Below are positions 1 to 9,090 of a stretch of DNA of 64,000 bases, in pieces. Each line of letters begins with the position of its first letter. Position 1 is the stretch's first letter. The position numbers and the translations under genes were made by a program. Below the pieces are notes generated by a model. It searched no databases. It was not told the DNA's origin and saw only the letters and a list, made by a program, of their open reading frames with translations. Origin of the DNA: GCA-2711565 sp963664245 (GTDB lineage: Bacteria > Bacteroidota > Bacteroidia > Bacteroidales > GCA-2711565); NCBI GenBank assembly GCA_963664245.1, contig OY760934.1:1302001-1366000 (forward strand), written 5' to 3'.

Positions 1-1178
1 AAATCAACGATTGGAGCCATGTGTTCTTCTTTTAAACCACGGGTTGTAATTGCCGGTGTTCCTACTCGCAAACCTGAAGTTTGGAATGGAGAACGGCTGT
101 CGAACGGAACCATGTTTTTGTTCACGGTAATGTCGGCACGAACCAAGGTGTTTTCAACCAATTTACCCGTAATTTCAGGAAATTTTGAACGCAGATCAAT
201 CAACATCAGGTGATTGTCGGTTCCACCAGAAATAACATGGTAACCTTTATCAATAAAGGCTTTAGCCATAGCATTGGCATTTTTAATAATCTGGTTGATG
301 TACTCTTTATACTCATCACTCAAAGCTTCGCCAAAAGCAACAGCTTTAGCGGCAATAACGTGTTCGAGCGGTCCGCCTTGAACACCCGGAAATACTGCCG
401 AGTTCAAAATAGTAGACATTTTTTTAACAACTCCTTTTGGTGTGGTTAATCCCCATGGATTATCAAAATCTTTTCCCATCAAAATCATACCGCCTCTCGG
501 GCCACGAAGGGTTTTGTGGGTTGTAGTAGTAACAATATGGCAGTGAGTAAGAGGGTTGTTCAGTGTCCCGGTTGCAATTAAACCGGCAGGGTGAGCCATG
601 TCGCACATTAATAATGCACCTACTTTATCAGCAATTTGACGCATTCTGGCATAATCCCAATCGCGCGAATAAGCAGAAGCTCCAGCAATAATCATTTTAG
701 GTTTTTCGATCAAGGCAACTTCTTCCATATTGTCGTAATCTACTCTTCCATCCTCTTCTTTCACTTTATAAGCAACAGGGTTGTATAAAATTCCTGAAGA
801 ATTTACGTGCGAACCGTGAGAAAGGTGGCCACCATGAGAAAGATCCATTCCCATAAAAGTATCACCCGGTTTCAAACAAGCTAAAAATACAGCCATATTA
901 GCCTGGGCACCGGAGTGCGGCTGAACATTGGCATATTCTGCGCCGTACAATTCGCAAGCACGGTCGATGGCTAATTGCTCGGTTTGGTCAACAACTTCGC
1001 ATCCGCCATAATATCTTTTTCCGGGGTAGCCCTCGGCATATTTGTTGGTCATCACTGATCCCATTGCTTCCAAAACCTGTTCACTTACAAAGTTTTCAGA
1101 AGCAATTAATTCGATTCCGTGAAGCTGACGATTTTTTTCTTCCTGGATCAAATCAAAAACTTTAGTATCTCTTTTCAT
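1..1178 (-). CDS. glyA: Serine hydroxymethyltransferase (3' end outside window)
   Basis: PLP enzyme that interconverts serine and glycine and charges tetrahydrofolate with a one-carbon unit in the cytoplasm. I translated the minus strand from ATG at 1178; the frame stays open to base 1, giving about 392 residues of a family usually 410-430 long, so only the C-terminus is missing. The N-terminus has the family signature around IELIASENF (residues 22-30) and the KRYYGGC motif. The PLP-binding lysine is Lys222 in the motif THKTLRGPRGG. A minus-strand TAnnTTTG promoter lies 62 bases upstream, and the gene is divergent from the M16 peptidase pair. Identification is very secure. Confidence 0.97.
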   Translation of the reverse strand, partial: MKRDTKVFDLIQEEKNRQLHGIELIASENFVSEQVLEAMGSVMTNKYAEGYPGKRYYGGCEVVDQTEQLAIDRACELYGAEYANVQPHSGAQANMAVFLACLKPGDTFMGMDLSHGGHLSHGSHVNSSGILYNPVAYKVKEEDGRVDYDNMEEVALIEKPKMIIAGASAYSRDWDYARMRQIADKVGALLMCDMAHPAGLIATGTLNNPLTHCHIVTTTTHKTLRGPRGGMILMGKDFDNPWGLTTPKGVVKKMSTILNSAVFPGVQGGPLEHVIAAKAVAFGEALSDEYKEYINQIIKNANAMAKAFIDKGYHVISGGTDNHLMLIDLRSKFPEITGKLVENTLVRADITVNKNMVPFDSRSPFQTSGLRVGTPAITTRGLKEEHMAPIVD

Positions 1179-1239
1179 AATTCACTGAATATAACATTTT
1201 AAAAACTAGAAAAACAAAGCACAAGCTTTATCTGGAGCA

Positions 1240-1247
1240 CAAAGTTA
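1240..1247 (-). promoter_or_regulatory. Bacteroidota -7 box for glyA
   Basis: The minus strand reads TAACTTTG, a match to the Bacteroidota consensus TAnnTTTG. It would start transcription near 1233 and give a leader of about 55 bases before the glyA ATG. No convincing -33 TTTG was found. Confidence 0.5.
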
Positions 1248-1303
1248 AAAAATAAATTTTGAATCTATTTTAAAATAAAAATCGAAGCAGCCTCCAATTT
1301 TAT

Positions 1304-1311
1304 TAAGTTTG
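1304..1311 (+). promoter_or_regulatory. Bacteroidota -7 box for the M16 peptidase operon
   Basis: TAAGTTTG matches TAnnTTTG and lies 29 bases before the ATG at 1341, in the short divergent region shared with glyA. Confidence 0.5.
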
Positions 1312-1340
1312 TTTTTTATTCTTGCGAAGGCTTAGAAATA

Positions 1341-2576
1341 ATGATCGGATTTGAAAAATTCATACTAAAAAACGGACTCAGGCTAATTGTCCACCAGGAC
1401 AAGTCAACCCCCATTGTTGCGGTTAACGTTTTATACGATATTGGGGCAAAAGACGAACATCCCGAAAAAACGGGCTTTGCCCATTTGTTTGAGCACCTGA
1501 TGTTCGGAGGTTCTATCAATATCCCCAAATTCGACATGCCTTTGCAAAAAGTTGGTGGAGAGAATAATGCTTTTACCAACAACGATTACACCAACTATTA
1601 CATCACACTTCCAAAACAAAACCTGGAAACCGCTTTTTGGCTGGAATCGGATCGCATGCTCTCGCTGATTTTCTCAAATAAGAGCCTCGAAATTCAGCGC
1701 AACGTTGTTATTGAAGAATTTAAACAGGTCTTTTTGAACCAACCTTACGGAGATGCCTGGCTTTTGCTCCGTCCATTGGTTTATAAAAACCACCCTTATC
1801 AGTGGGCAACCATCGGAAAAGAAATTTCCCATATCGAAAATGCCCGGCTCGAAGATGTAAAAAGTTTTTACGAAAACTATTACAATCCCAACAACGCCAT
1901 TCTTGTTGTGGCAGGAGATGTTGATCCGGGAGAAATAAAAGCTTTGGCTGATAAATGGTTTGGGGACATCCCTTCGGGAATTGTTCCGGACAGGAACCTG
2001 CCCGAAGAAAAAATCCAAACGGCAACCCGCAGTTTAAGCGTTAAACGGAATGTTCCGGCTGATGCCATTTACAAAGCATTTCATATGTCCTCAAGATTGG
2101 ACAACGATTATTATGCTTCCGATCTTATTTCCGATATTTTATCAAACGGCGATTCTTCGCGCCTTTTCAGCAAGCTGGTTAAGGAGGAAAAAATGTTCAG
2201 CGAACTGCAGGCATTTATTAGCGGCGACATGGACAACGGAATGTTTATCGTTACCGGAAAATTAATGCAGGGCGTTGAAGTTAATGCTGCCGAACAAGCC
2301 ATTTATCAAGAACTTGAAAAAATAAAAAACGAGCTTGTTAACCCGGTTGAACTGCAAAAAGTAAAAAACAAAATTGAATCAACCCTTACATTTTCAGAGG
2401 TAAGCATTTTAACAAAAGCCATGAACCTGGCTTATTTTGAACTTCTCGGAGGAGCCGGAAAAATTAATGACGAGATTTCGCATTACGAAAAAGTCACGCC
2501 ACAAGACATTCAACGCGTTGCCAACAACATGTTCAGAACCGAAAACGATTCAACCTTATATTATTTAGCCGAATAG
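1341..2576 (+). CDS. M16 family zinc peptidase, catalytic subunit
   Basis: Insulinase/processing-peptidase-like metallopeptidase of 411 residues. The inverted zinc motif HxxEH is present as His48-Leu-Phe-Glu51-His52, and the third zinc-ligand glutamate lies in NVVIEEF (about residues 125-126). There is no signal peptide, so cytoplasmic action is likely, as for other two-gene bacterial M16B enzymes. The next gene, 12 bases downstream, encodes a partner without the zinc motif. This is the known arrangement of heterodimeric M16 peptidases, where one subunit cleaves and the other supplies substrate-binding residues. The substrate cannot be inferred beyond peptides. Confidence 0.9.
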   Translation: MIGFEKFILKNGLRLIVHQDKSTPIVAVNVLYDIGAKDEHPEKTGFAHLFEHLMFGGSINIPKFDMPLQKVGGENNAFTNNDYTNYYITLPKQNLETAFWLESDRMLSLIFSNKSLEIQRNVVIEEFKQVFLNQPYGDAWLLLRPLVYKNHPYQWATIGKEISHIENARLEDVKSFYENYYNPNNAILVVAGDVDPGEIKALADKWFGDIPSGIVPDRNLPEEKIQTATRSLSVKRNVPADAIYKAFHMSSRLDNDYYASDLISDILSNGDSSRLFSKLVKEEKMFSELQAFISGDMDNGMFIVTGKLMQGVEVNAAEQAIYQELEKIKNELVNPVELQKVKNKIESTLTFSEVSILTKAMNLAYFELLGGAGKINDEISHYEKVTPQDIQRVANNMFRTENDSTLYYLAE

Positions 2577-2588
2577 AAATCAGCAAGG

Positions 2589-3863
2589 ATGAAACTAAAC
2601 AGAGCCATACAACCCGAAATCGCTAAAATCGAAAACCTGGATTACCAAAAACCCGAACGGCATTACCTCGATAATGGAATCCCTTGTTATTTGATTAATT
2701 CGGGTAGCCAGGATTTAATCAAAATAGATTTTATTTTTAAAGCCGGCCCCCTATACCAAACACAAAATTTATCGGCATCTTTAACCAATAAAATGCTTAC
2801 GCAGGGAACAACCAAGTACTCTGCCTTTGAAATCGCCGAACAAATGGATTCTCATGGAGCCTACCTGGATACAAGCATTAATAAGGACCGCGCAACAATT
2901 TCAATTTATTGCCTGAACAAACACTTAACAAAACTTTTGCCAATTTTAAAAGAAATTATTTACGAACCCACTTTTCCTGAAAAAGAATTTCAAACCCTGC
3001 TAAATAAAAGCAAACAAGAATATTTAATTGAACTGGAAAAGGTTAAGTTTTTGGCTGCCATTCATTTTTCAAAAACAATCTACGGACCTAACCACCCTTA
3101 CGGGAAAGTAGCTGAATTGTTTGATTACGAAAAGATAAAGCTCCGCGATTTAGAATCGTTTTTTAAGGATCATTATACAACCGATCGCTGTACAATTATT
3201 GCCACAGGAAAACTCCCCGAGAACCTTACCGAAATTTTAAACACAACATTTAACACAAAAACCATTTCTCAAAGGAAATCGGATTTTGTGGACACTAATT
3301 TCAACTATCAGCCCGGAAAACATAAAATTGAAAAAAAAGGCTCACTTCAATCAGCCATCCGAATCGGGAAACCAACCTTTAACCGACTGGACAGGGATTT
3401 CCCAAAGTTCAACCTGCTTAATGTAATTTTGGGAGGATATTTTGGTTCACGCTTAATGTCAAATATCCGCGAAGAAAAAGGATATACTTACGGAATCAAC
3501 TCCAATATTTATTCGTTGCAGCACAGTGGCTATTTTTCCATTGTTACCGAGGTAGGTTCAAATTTTTCGGAAGCAGCCCTGCACGAGATTTATAAAGAGA
3601 TTCATAAATTGCAATCCCAAAAAGTTCCGGAAGACGAACTGGAACTGGTAAAAAATTACATCACCGGGCAAATTATCCGCAGCCTGGACGGGCCATTGGC
3701 TCTTTCCGAAAAAATCCGGGTACAAATCATGAATGACTTACCGGATACTTATTACAAAGATTTTGTACAAGAAATCAACCAAACCGATGCCGACGATTTG
3801 ATTTTCATTGCAAACCAGCATTTAGACACCGAAAGTTTAACCGAGCTGGTAGTTGGTAACTAG
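2589..3863 (+). CDS. M16 family peptidase-like protein, non-catalytic subunit
   Basis: M16-fold protein of 424 residues. The position of the zinc motif reads SASLTNKML, with no HxxEH, so it cannot bind catalytic zinc in the usual way. The C-terminal half keeps the Arg/Tyr substrate-binding signature (NIREEKGYTYGI, about residues 295-306) that characterises the non-catalytic half of M16B heterodimers. It starts 12 bases after the catalytic subunit and is surely co-transcribed. A weak terminator follows at 3907-3929. Confidence in family is high; the heterodimer is inferred from the paired motifs and gene order. Confidence 0.88.
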   Translation: MKLNRAIQPEIAKIENLDYQKPERHYLDNGIPCYLINSGSQDLIKIDFIFKAGPLYQTQNLSASLTNKMLTQGTTKYSAFEIAEQMDSHGAYLDTSINKDRATISIYCLNKHLTKLLPILKEIIYEPTFPEKEFQTLLNKSKQEYLIELEKVKFLAAIHFSKTIYGPNHPYGKVAELFDYEKIKLRDLESFFKDHYTTDRCTIIATGKLPENLTEILNTTFNTKTISQRKSDFVDTNFNYQPGKHKIEKKGSLQSAIRIGKPTFNRLDRDFPKFNLLNVILGGYFGSRLMSNIREEKGYTYGINSNIYSLQHSGYFSIVTEVGSNFSEAALHEIYKEIHKLQSQKVPEDELELVKNYITGQIIRSLDGPLALSEKIRVQIMNDLPDTYYKDFVQEINQTDADDLIFIANQHLDTESLTELVVGN

Positions 3864-3906
3864 CTATACTTAAGCAGGGTTCAGAGCATTTATATTAACA
3901 TAATTT

Positions 3907-3929
3907 AAGAGCCGGATAAGGCTTTTTTT
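3907..3929 (+). terminator. Intrinsic terminator after the M16 pair
   Basis: A stem AAGAGCC/GGCTTTT (7 pairs, one G-U) with loop GGATAA is followed by a run of T to 3929. It sits just upstream of the guaB promoter and separates the two units. Confidence 0.6.
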
Positions 3930-3931
3930 CA

Positions 3932-3939
3932 TACATTTG
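3932..3939 (+). promoter_or_regulatory. Bacteroidota -7 box for guaB
   Basis: TACATTTG matches TAnnTTTG. The in-frame TTG at 3937 lies inside this box, so it cannot be the translation start. The ATG at 3964, 24 bases downstream of the box, is preferred. Confidence 0.7.
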
Positions 3940-3963
3940 CACAATTCAAAAAATATACAAAAT

Positions 3964-5433
3964 ATGGCTTTTGACAATACTAAATTTCTTGAAGAAGGAT
4001 TAACCTACGATGATGTACTATTGGTTCCTTCGTACTCCGAAGTAATACCACGAGAAGTTGATGTAAAAACAAAATTCTCAAGAAACATAAAACTGAACAT
4101 CCCTATTGTTTCGGCAGCAATGGATACCGTAACCGAAGCAACCATGGCTATTGCCATAGCCCAAGAAGGTGGCATCGGGGTGATCCATAAAAACATGAGT
4201 ATCGAAAGCCAGGCTATTGAAGTCCGGAAAGTAAAACGGGCCGAAAACGGGATGATACTGGAACCTGTTACCATTAAAGCAGATGCTATTGTTTCGGATG
4301 CTTTGGCGATGATGGCCGAATATAAAATCGGGGGAATTCCGGTTGTAGACGATAATAAAGTGTTGGTAGGAATTGTTACCAATCGCGACTTACGTTTCGA
4401 ACGTAACGAAAACCGCCCTATTCATGAAGTGATGACCAAAGAAAACCTCATCACAACCAAAGAATTTACTGACTTTGAAAAAGCAGCAGATATACTCCAG
4501 GAACACCGAATTGAAAAATTGCCCGTTGTTGATAATGATTATAAACTGGTTGGTTTAATTACGTATAAAGATATTATTAAAATTAAAGCGAAACCAAACG
4601 CTTACAAAGATGAAAGAGGAAGGTTAAGAGTAGCTGCAGCCGTAGGTGTTTCGTCCGATACTATTGAAAGGGTTTCGGCACTGGTAGAAGCCGGTGTTGA
4701 TGCCATTATTATAGACACCGCCCACGGACATTCGGTTGGGGTAATTGAAATGGCCAAAAAAGTTAAAAGCCAATTTTCAAACATTGATTTGGTGGTTGGA
4801 AATATTGCAACTCCCGAAGCTGCTTTGGCTTTAAGAGATGCAGGTGCCGATGCCATAAAAGTGGGAATTGGCCCCGGTTCAATTTGTACAACCCGTGTTA
4901 TTGCAGGGGTTGGTGTACCTCAACTATCAGCCATCTACAATATTTCGCAAGCCCTGAAAGGCAGTGGCATCCCGATTATCGCCGACGGAGGTATCCGTTT
5001 TACCGGTGATATTGTAAAAGCGATTGCGGCCGGGGCCCATACCATCATGGCAGGTTCTTTATTTGCCGGTGTTGACGAATCGCCGGGAGAAACCATTATT
5101 TACGAAGGAAGGAAATATAAAACCTATCGTGGAATGGGTTCTATTGAGGCCATGCAAAAAGGTTCGAAAGACCGCTACTTCCAGGATGCGGAAGACGATA
5201 TTAAAAAACTGGTTCCCGAAGGTATCGTAGGGCGTGTTCCTTACAAAGGAGACTTAAGCGAAGTGATCCACCAGTTAATTGGCGGATTAAAAGCCGGAAT
5301 GGGATACACCGGTTCGGCAACCATTGAAGAATTAATGAAAGCAAAATTCATAAAAATAACTCCGGCTGGTGTAGTCGAGAGCCATCCGCACGATATTACA
5401 ATTACGCGTGAGGCTCCGAATTACAGCAGATAA
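3964..5433 (+). CDS. guaB: Inosine-5'-monophosphate dehydrogenase
   Basis: Oxidises IMP to XMP with NAD+, the committed step to GMP, in the cytoplasm. The 489-residue length is typical. The TIM barrel starts with LTYDDVLLVPSYSEV; two CBS domains occupy about residues 95-205; the catalytic cysteine is Cys308 in GPGSICTTRV; the flap region contains YRGMGS. An upstream in-frame TTG would add nine residues but overlaps the promoter, so the ATG at 3964 is used. It is followed after 6 bases by two periplasmic folding-factor genes, a functionally unrelated but tightly packed pair. A strong terminator closes the unit at 7677-7702. Confidence 0.96.
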   Translation: MAFDNTKFLEEGLTYDDVLLVPSYSEVIPREVDVKTKFSRNIKLNIPIVSAAMDTVTEATMAIAIAQEGGIGVIHKNMSIESQAIEVRKVKRAENGMILEPVTIKADAIVSDALAMMAEYKIGGIPVVDDNKVLVGIVTNRDLRFERNENRPIHEVMTKENLITTKEFTDFEKAADILQEHRIEKLPVVDNDYKLVGLITYKDIIKIKAKPNAYKDERGRLRVAAAVGVSSDTIERVSALVEAGVDAIIIDTAHGHSVGVIEMAKKVKSQFSNIDLVVGNIATPEAALALRDAGADAIKVGIGPGSICTTRVIAGVGVPQLSAIYNISQALKGSGIPIIADGGIRFTGDIVKAIAAGAHTIMAGSLFAGVDESPGETIIYEGRKYKTYRGMGSIEAMQKGSKDRYFQDAEDDIKKLVPEGIVGRVPYKGDLSEVIHQLIGGLKAGMGYTGSATIEELMKAKFIKITPAGVVESHPHDITITREAPNYSR

Positions 5434-5439
5434 TTTAAT

Positions 5440-6294
5440 ATGAAATATTATAAATTCATATTTTTTATCATATTGTTTTTTTCCTTTGCCTGCAATAATA
5501 AAAACGGAAAGGAAGGCGGTCGGGTATTAGCCCGCGTGCATGATGTTTATTTGTATGATACGGATATAGACGGGATTGTTCCGCCTAACAGTAATGCAAA
5601 AGACAGCCTTATGATCGTAAAAAGTTTTATCAACAACTGGATCAGGCAACAATTGGTGGTTATGCAGGCCGAATCAAATTTACCCGAAGATCAAAAAGAT
5701 TTCACCAAACAACTGGAAACCTACCGGAACTCACTGATAACCTACAGCTATGAATCTCTTCTTATCCGGCAAAAGCTGGATACCATAGTAAGCGATGAAG
5801 AAATTGCCAAGTATTACGAAGAAAGCAAGAACAATTTTCAGCTAAAAAACAATATTGTTAAGGTAGATTATGTAAAAATCAACAAAAACAATATTTACAA
5901 TAAGAATATTAAACGATTGATTCAAACACGGGATACCAATCTGGTTTTGCTCGATTCATTACGGTATTATTGCGAATCATATGCCCAGGATTTTATCATT
6001 GATCCCGATCAATGGATTTATTTCGATGACCTTTTAAAACTGGTACCAATCAACACTTACAACCAGGAAATCTATTTAAAAAACAACACCTTTGTTGAAC
6101 TCGAAGATTCACCTTATAAATATTACGTAAACTTTTTAGACTTTAGTATTAAAGACGAATTATCTCCTTTAGACTTTGAAAAAGAAAACATTAAGCGGAT
6201 GATTTTAAACCGCCGAAAAGGAGAACTGCTAAATAAAATGCACAACGATATTTTTGTAGAAGCTTTGAACAGTAACGCAATAGAAATTTTTTAA
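5440..6294 (+). CDS. SurA-like periplasmic lipoprotein without a clear parvulin domain
   Basis: Predicted lipoprotein of 284 residues. A hydrophobic signal ends at FFSFAC, placing the lipidated cysteine at residue 18. The body is highly charged and helical (about residues 60-130), with a stretch SDEEIAKYYEESKNNF that resembles the linker before parvulin domains in SurA/PrsA-type chaperones. No parvulin core (GDLG/GYH motifs) is visible. It lies 6 bases after guaB and 2 bases before the SurA-like gene, so it is probably a chaperone partner for outer-membrane protein folding. Function is inferred mainly from context. Confidence 0.65.
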   Translation: MKYYKFIFFIILFFSFACNNKNGKEGGRVLARVHDVYLYDTDIDGIVPPNSNAKDSLMIVKSFINNWIRQQLVVMQAESNLPEDQKDFTKQLETYRNSLITYSYESLLIRQKLDTIVSDEEIAKYYEESKNNFQLKNNIVKVDYVKINKNNIYNKNIKRLIQTRDTNLVLLDSLRYYCESYAQDFIIDPDQWIYFDDLLKLVPINTYNQEIYLKNNTFVELEDSPYKYYVNFLDFSIKDELSPLDFEKENIKRMILNRRKGELLNKMHNDIFVEALNSNAIEIF

Positions 6295-6296
6295 CG

Positions 6297-7673
6297 ATGG
6301 GAAAAAATATAACTAAACAAAATTTAATAAGCATCTTTTTTGCATTTACAGCAATCATGCTTTTTCAGGTTTCAAATATTAACGCGCAAGAAAATAAAAA
6401 TACTGTAATTGATGAAGTCATTGGTGTGATTGGAAACCATATCATATTAAAATCCGATGTAGAGGCTCAGTATTTGCAATACCGGACAGAAGTTGGTTTG
6501 GACGGAAGCGAGCAGGAAGTCAAATGCCGACTCTTTGAAACAATGTTGTTTAACAAACTCTTGCTTCATTATGCCGAAGTTGACAGTGTTGAGGTTCAAG
6601 ATCAACAGGTAGAACGAACCATCGACATGCGTTTAGGCTATTTCATTTCCCAGTTCGGGTCAATTAAAGCCATGGAGGAATATTATGCCAAACCTATGGC
6701 AGATATTAAAGAGGACATGCGTGTCATGATTAAAGAACAAATGCTAAGTGAGAGAAAAAAAGGAGAAATTACCGAAAATGTAACCATAACACCATCGGAA
6801 GTAAAAAGCTACTATAAAAATATTCACCCTGATTCTATTCCGGTAATTAGTAGCGAATACGAGTTCGGGCAAATTACCCAAACACCCCAAATTAGTGAAA
6901 GTGTTCGCAAAAATGCACACGACAAGATTAAATCTTTGCGCGAAAGGATTCATAACGGTGAAAAATTTGAGACACTGGCAATTTTATATTCTGAAGATCC
7001 GGGAAGTGCTAGCAAAGGAGGAGAAACAGGCTTAACGGCCCGTGGCCAATGGGACCCGAATTTTACAGCTGCTGCCTTCAAACTAAAACCCGGCGAAATC
7101 TCAGATATCGTAGAATCAAAATTTGGGTATCACATTTTAAAACTTATTGAACGCAAAGGGGACTATATCAATGTTCGTCATATTTTAATTCTTCTAAAAC
7201 CTTCTATACAGGACATTGCGAGGGCAACTACCAAATTAGACAGTATCGCCAAACTGATCCGCATGGACTCCCTGACTTTTGAAAAAGCAGTGATTGAAAA
7301 CTCTGACGACCCCGGAAGATTTACCGGAGGGCTAATGATTAACCGTAATACCGGAAACTCCCTTTTCAGCCTGGAAGAACTGGACCGCTCAATTTCATAC
7401 GAATTGGATAAAATGGAGATTGGAGATATTTCTAACACACTTTCTTATAGAACCGAAGATGGGGAGGATGCTTACCGTATTTTGTACTTGAAATCAAAAT
7501 CACTTCCCCATAAAGCCAATCTTTTAGAAGATTACGACCAGGTTCAGGAATGGGCTTTAAACAAAAAATATCAGAAAATTATTGACCAGTGGGTTAACGA
7601 AAGTATCCCGAATACTTTTATCCGAATACACAAAGACTACCAGTCGTGTTCATATAAATATAAATGGCTTTAA
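6297..7673 (+). CDS. SurA-like peptidyl-prolyl isomerase, periplasmic
   Basis: Exported protein of 458 residues with a signal peptide ending near NINAQ (residue 31). An N-terminal SurA-type helical domain (about 35-180) is followed by a parvulin domain (about 183-285) carrying YSEDPGSASKGGETG and the terminal motif SKFGYHILKLIERK. A second, more divergent parvulin-like region (about 290-400) has RHILI and SDDPGRFTGG. The family escorts unfolded outer-membrane proteins through the periplasm, which suits a cell with many SusC-type barrels. The gene begins 2 bases after its neighbour and ends at a strong terminator. Family assignment is secure; the substrates are inferred. Confidence 0.88.
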   Translation: MGKNITKQNLISIFFAFTAIMLFQVSNINAQENKNTVIDEVIGVIGNHIILKSDVEAQYLQYRTEVGLDGSEQEVKCRLFETMLFNKLLLHYAEVDSVEVQDQQVERTIDMRLGYFISQFGSIKAMEEYYAKPMADIKEDMRVMIKEQMLSERKKGEITENVTITPSEVKSYYKNIHPDSIPVISSEYEFGQITQTPQISESVRKNAHDKIKSLRERIHNGEKFETLAILYSEDPGSASKGGETGLTARGQWDPNFTAAAFKLKPGEISDIVESKFGYHILKLIERKGDYINVRHILILLKPSIQDIARATTKLDSIAKLIRMDSLTFEKAVIENSDDPGRFTGGLMINRNTGNSLFSLEELDRSISYELDKMEIGDISNTLSYRTEDGEDAYRILYLKSKSLPHKANLLEDYDQVQEWALNKKYQKIIDQWVNESIPNTFIRIHKDYQSCSYKYKWL

Positions 7674-7676
7674 AGG

Positions 7677-7702
7677 AAAGCGGTCGAACGACCGCTTTTT
7701 TT
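7677..7702 (+). terminator. Strong intrinsic terminator
   Basis: Perfect 10-pair stem AAAGCGGTCG/CGACCGCTTT (the top pairs probably open to form the loop), followed by a T run to 7702. It ends the guaB unit. Confidence 0.9.
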
Positions 7703-7762
7703 ATATCCATTAAGATTAAGGATAATTAACATTAATCAACCTAAATTCAGAATACTTATTAA

Positions 7763-7770
7763 TAACTTTG
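7763..7770 (+). promoter_or_regulatory. Bacteroidota -7 box for the export operon
   Basis: TAACTTTG matches TAnnTTTG, 53 bases before the adaptor ATG at 7824 and downstream of the guaB-unit terminator. Confidence 0.5.
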
Positions 7771-7823
7771 TACAAGTCCAATCGTTTGGACAGAACAGTT
7801 ACAGCCTATTAAATTCAGAATTC

Positions 7824-9086
7824 ATGATTAAGTATATAAAAAACAAGAATACAAAAAAGGTAATAATTATCCCCCTTTCTATCATTGTAATCATCATACT
7901 ATGGTTTGTTTTCAAGCCAAAAGATTTAACCTCCGGTTTAATAATGACCGAAGTAAAAAAAGGAAACTTTACCATACAAATAACAACAACCGGAGAATTA
8001 AGTGCCAAAAACAGTGAAGACATCCTTGGTCCAAATGTTAGAGACCTGGGGGGGGTAAGACTAAAAATAGCTCATATTGTACCGAATGGAACTTTGGTTC
8101 AACCCGGTGATTATGTTGCAACTTTAGAAAAAACAGAATTGTTTAACAAAAGCAATGAAACAAAAGAAGAAATCAAAAAACTTGAAACCCAATACGCGAC
8201 AACTAAATTAGATACTGCCCAAGTACTGAGAGGGGCAAGAAATGAATTACTAAACAAAAAGCTAGAGCTGGAAGAAATTAAATTAGAACTGGAACAATCG
8301 CAATTTGAAACTCCTGCCACTATTCGCCAAATAGAAATCAAACTAGATAGAAGCCAAAGAGCGTATGAACAACTTATTTCTTCGTACGATTTAAAAGTTG
8401 AAAAAGAAAAAGCAAAAATTCAGGAAGTATATGAAAAACTAAAAGACTCCCGTAAAAAACTATCAGATATAAACAGTATGATATCTCAGTTTACCATTAC
8501 AGCTCCGAAAGCAGGAATGGTAATTCATCCTTCTGGTTGGGAATTACAGGGTACAAATATCATAGGCCGCAATATTAATACACTCAATCCGGTTATTGCG
8601 TCTCTTCCAAACATGGAAAAGTTAATATCCAAAACCTATGTCAATGAAATTGATATAAGCAAAATAGAAGAGGGGCAAACCGCGGAAATGACAGTTGACG
8701 CATTTCCGGATAAGAAGTACTACGGCAAAGTAATTTCCGTTGCAAATATGAGAAACCAATACATGCTTTCCCAAGCGAAACTATTTGAAGTTATAATTGA
8801 ACTTGATAATAAAAAAAATATTCTAAAACCATCTATGACTAGTAAGAACAAGATCATTGTAAGTACATATAAGGATGTTCTTTACGTCCCCATCGAATGC
8901 CTGCATCATGATAATGGCTATTCGTATGTGTTTACCGATTCTTATAAAAAGCAGGTCGTTGTTGGTGAAGCAAATGATAATGAAATTATCATTCGCAAAG
9001 GCCTTAAAGAAGGAGAAAAAGTTTGTTTGAGCAAACCCGCTGATCCTGATTCCTTCAGGCTAATCAAGCTTGAAGAAACCATTTAA
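7824..9086 (+). CDS. HlyD/MacA-like periplasmic adaptor subunit
   Basis: Membrane fusion protein of 420 residues. One N-terminal membrane segment (about residues 12-30) anchors it in the inner membrane. A biotinyl-lipoyl-like part (about 50-90) is interrupted by a long charged coiled coil (about 95-220) rich in Glu/Lys/Leu heptads. It resumes at FTITAPKAGMV, followed by beta-barrel and membrane-proximal parts. Such adaptors link an inner-membrane pump to a TolC-type channel, and the next two genes encode exactly these. The likely role is export of a peptide, lipid or small molecule; the cargo is unknown. Confidence 0.87.
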   Translation: MIKYIKNKNTKKVIIIPLSIIVIIILWFVFKPKDLTSGLIMTEVKKGNFTIQITTTGELSAKNSEDILGPNVRDLGGVRLKIAHIVPNGTLVQPGDYVATLEKTELFNKSNETKEEIKKLETQYATTKLDTAQVLRGARNELLNKKLELEEIKLELEQSQFETPATIRQIEIKLDRSQRAYEQLISSYDLKVEKEKAKIQEVYEKLKDSRKKLSDINSMISQFTITAPKAGMVIHPSGWELQGTNIIGRNINTLNPVIASLPNMEKLISKTYVNEIDISKIEEGQTAEMTVDAFPDKKYYGKVISVANMRNQYMLSQAKLFEVIIELDNKKNILKPSMTSKNKIIVSTYKDVLYVPIECLHHDNGYSYVFTDSYKKQVVVGEANDNEIIIRKGLKEGEKVCLSKPADPDSFRLIKLEETI

Positions 9087-9090
9087 AACG

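Noticed and set aside
1..449. Plus-strand frames at 19-213 and 210-449
   Set aside because: They are antisense shadows of glyA, which reads through the whole region on the minus strand.
3937..3963. TTG start that would lengthen guaB by nine residues
   Set aside because: The codon lies in the -7 promoter box; the ATG at 3964 fits the family N-terminus.
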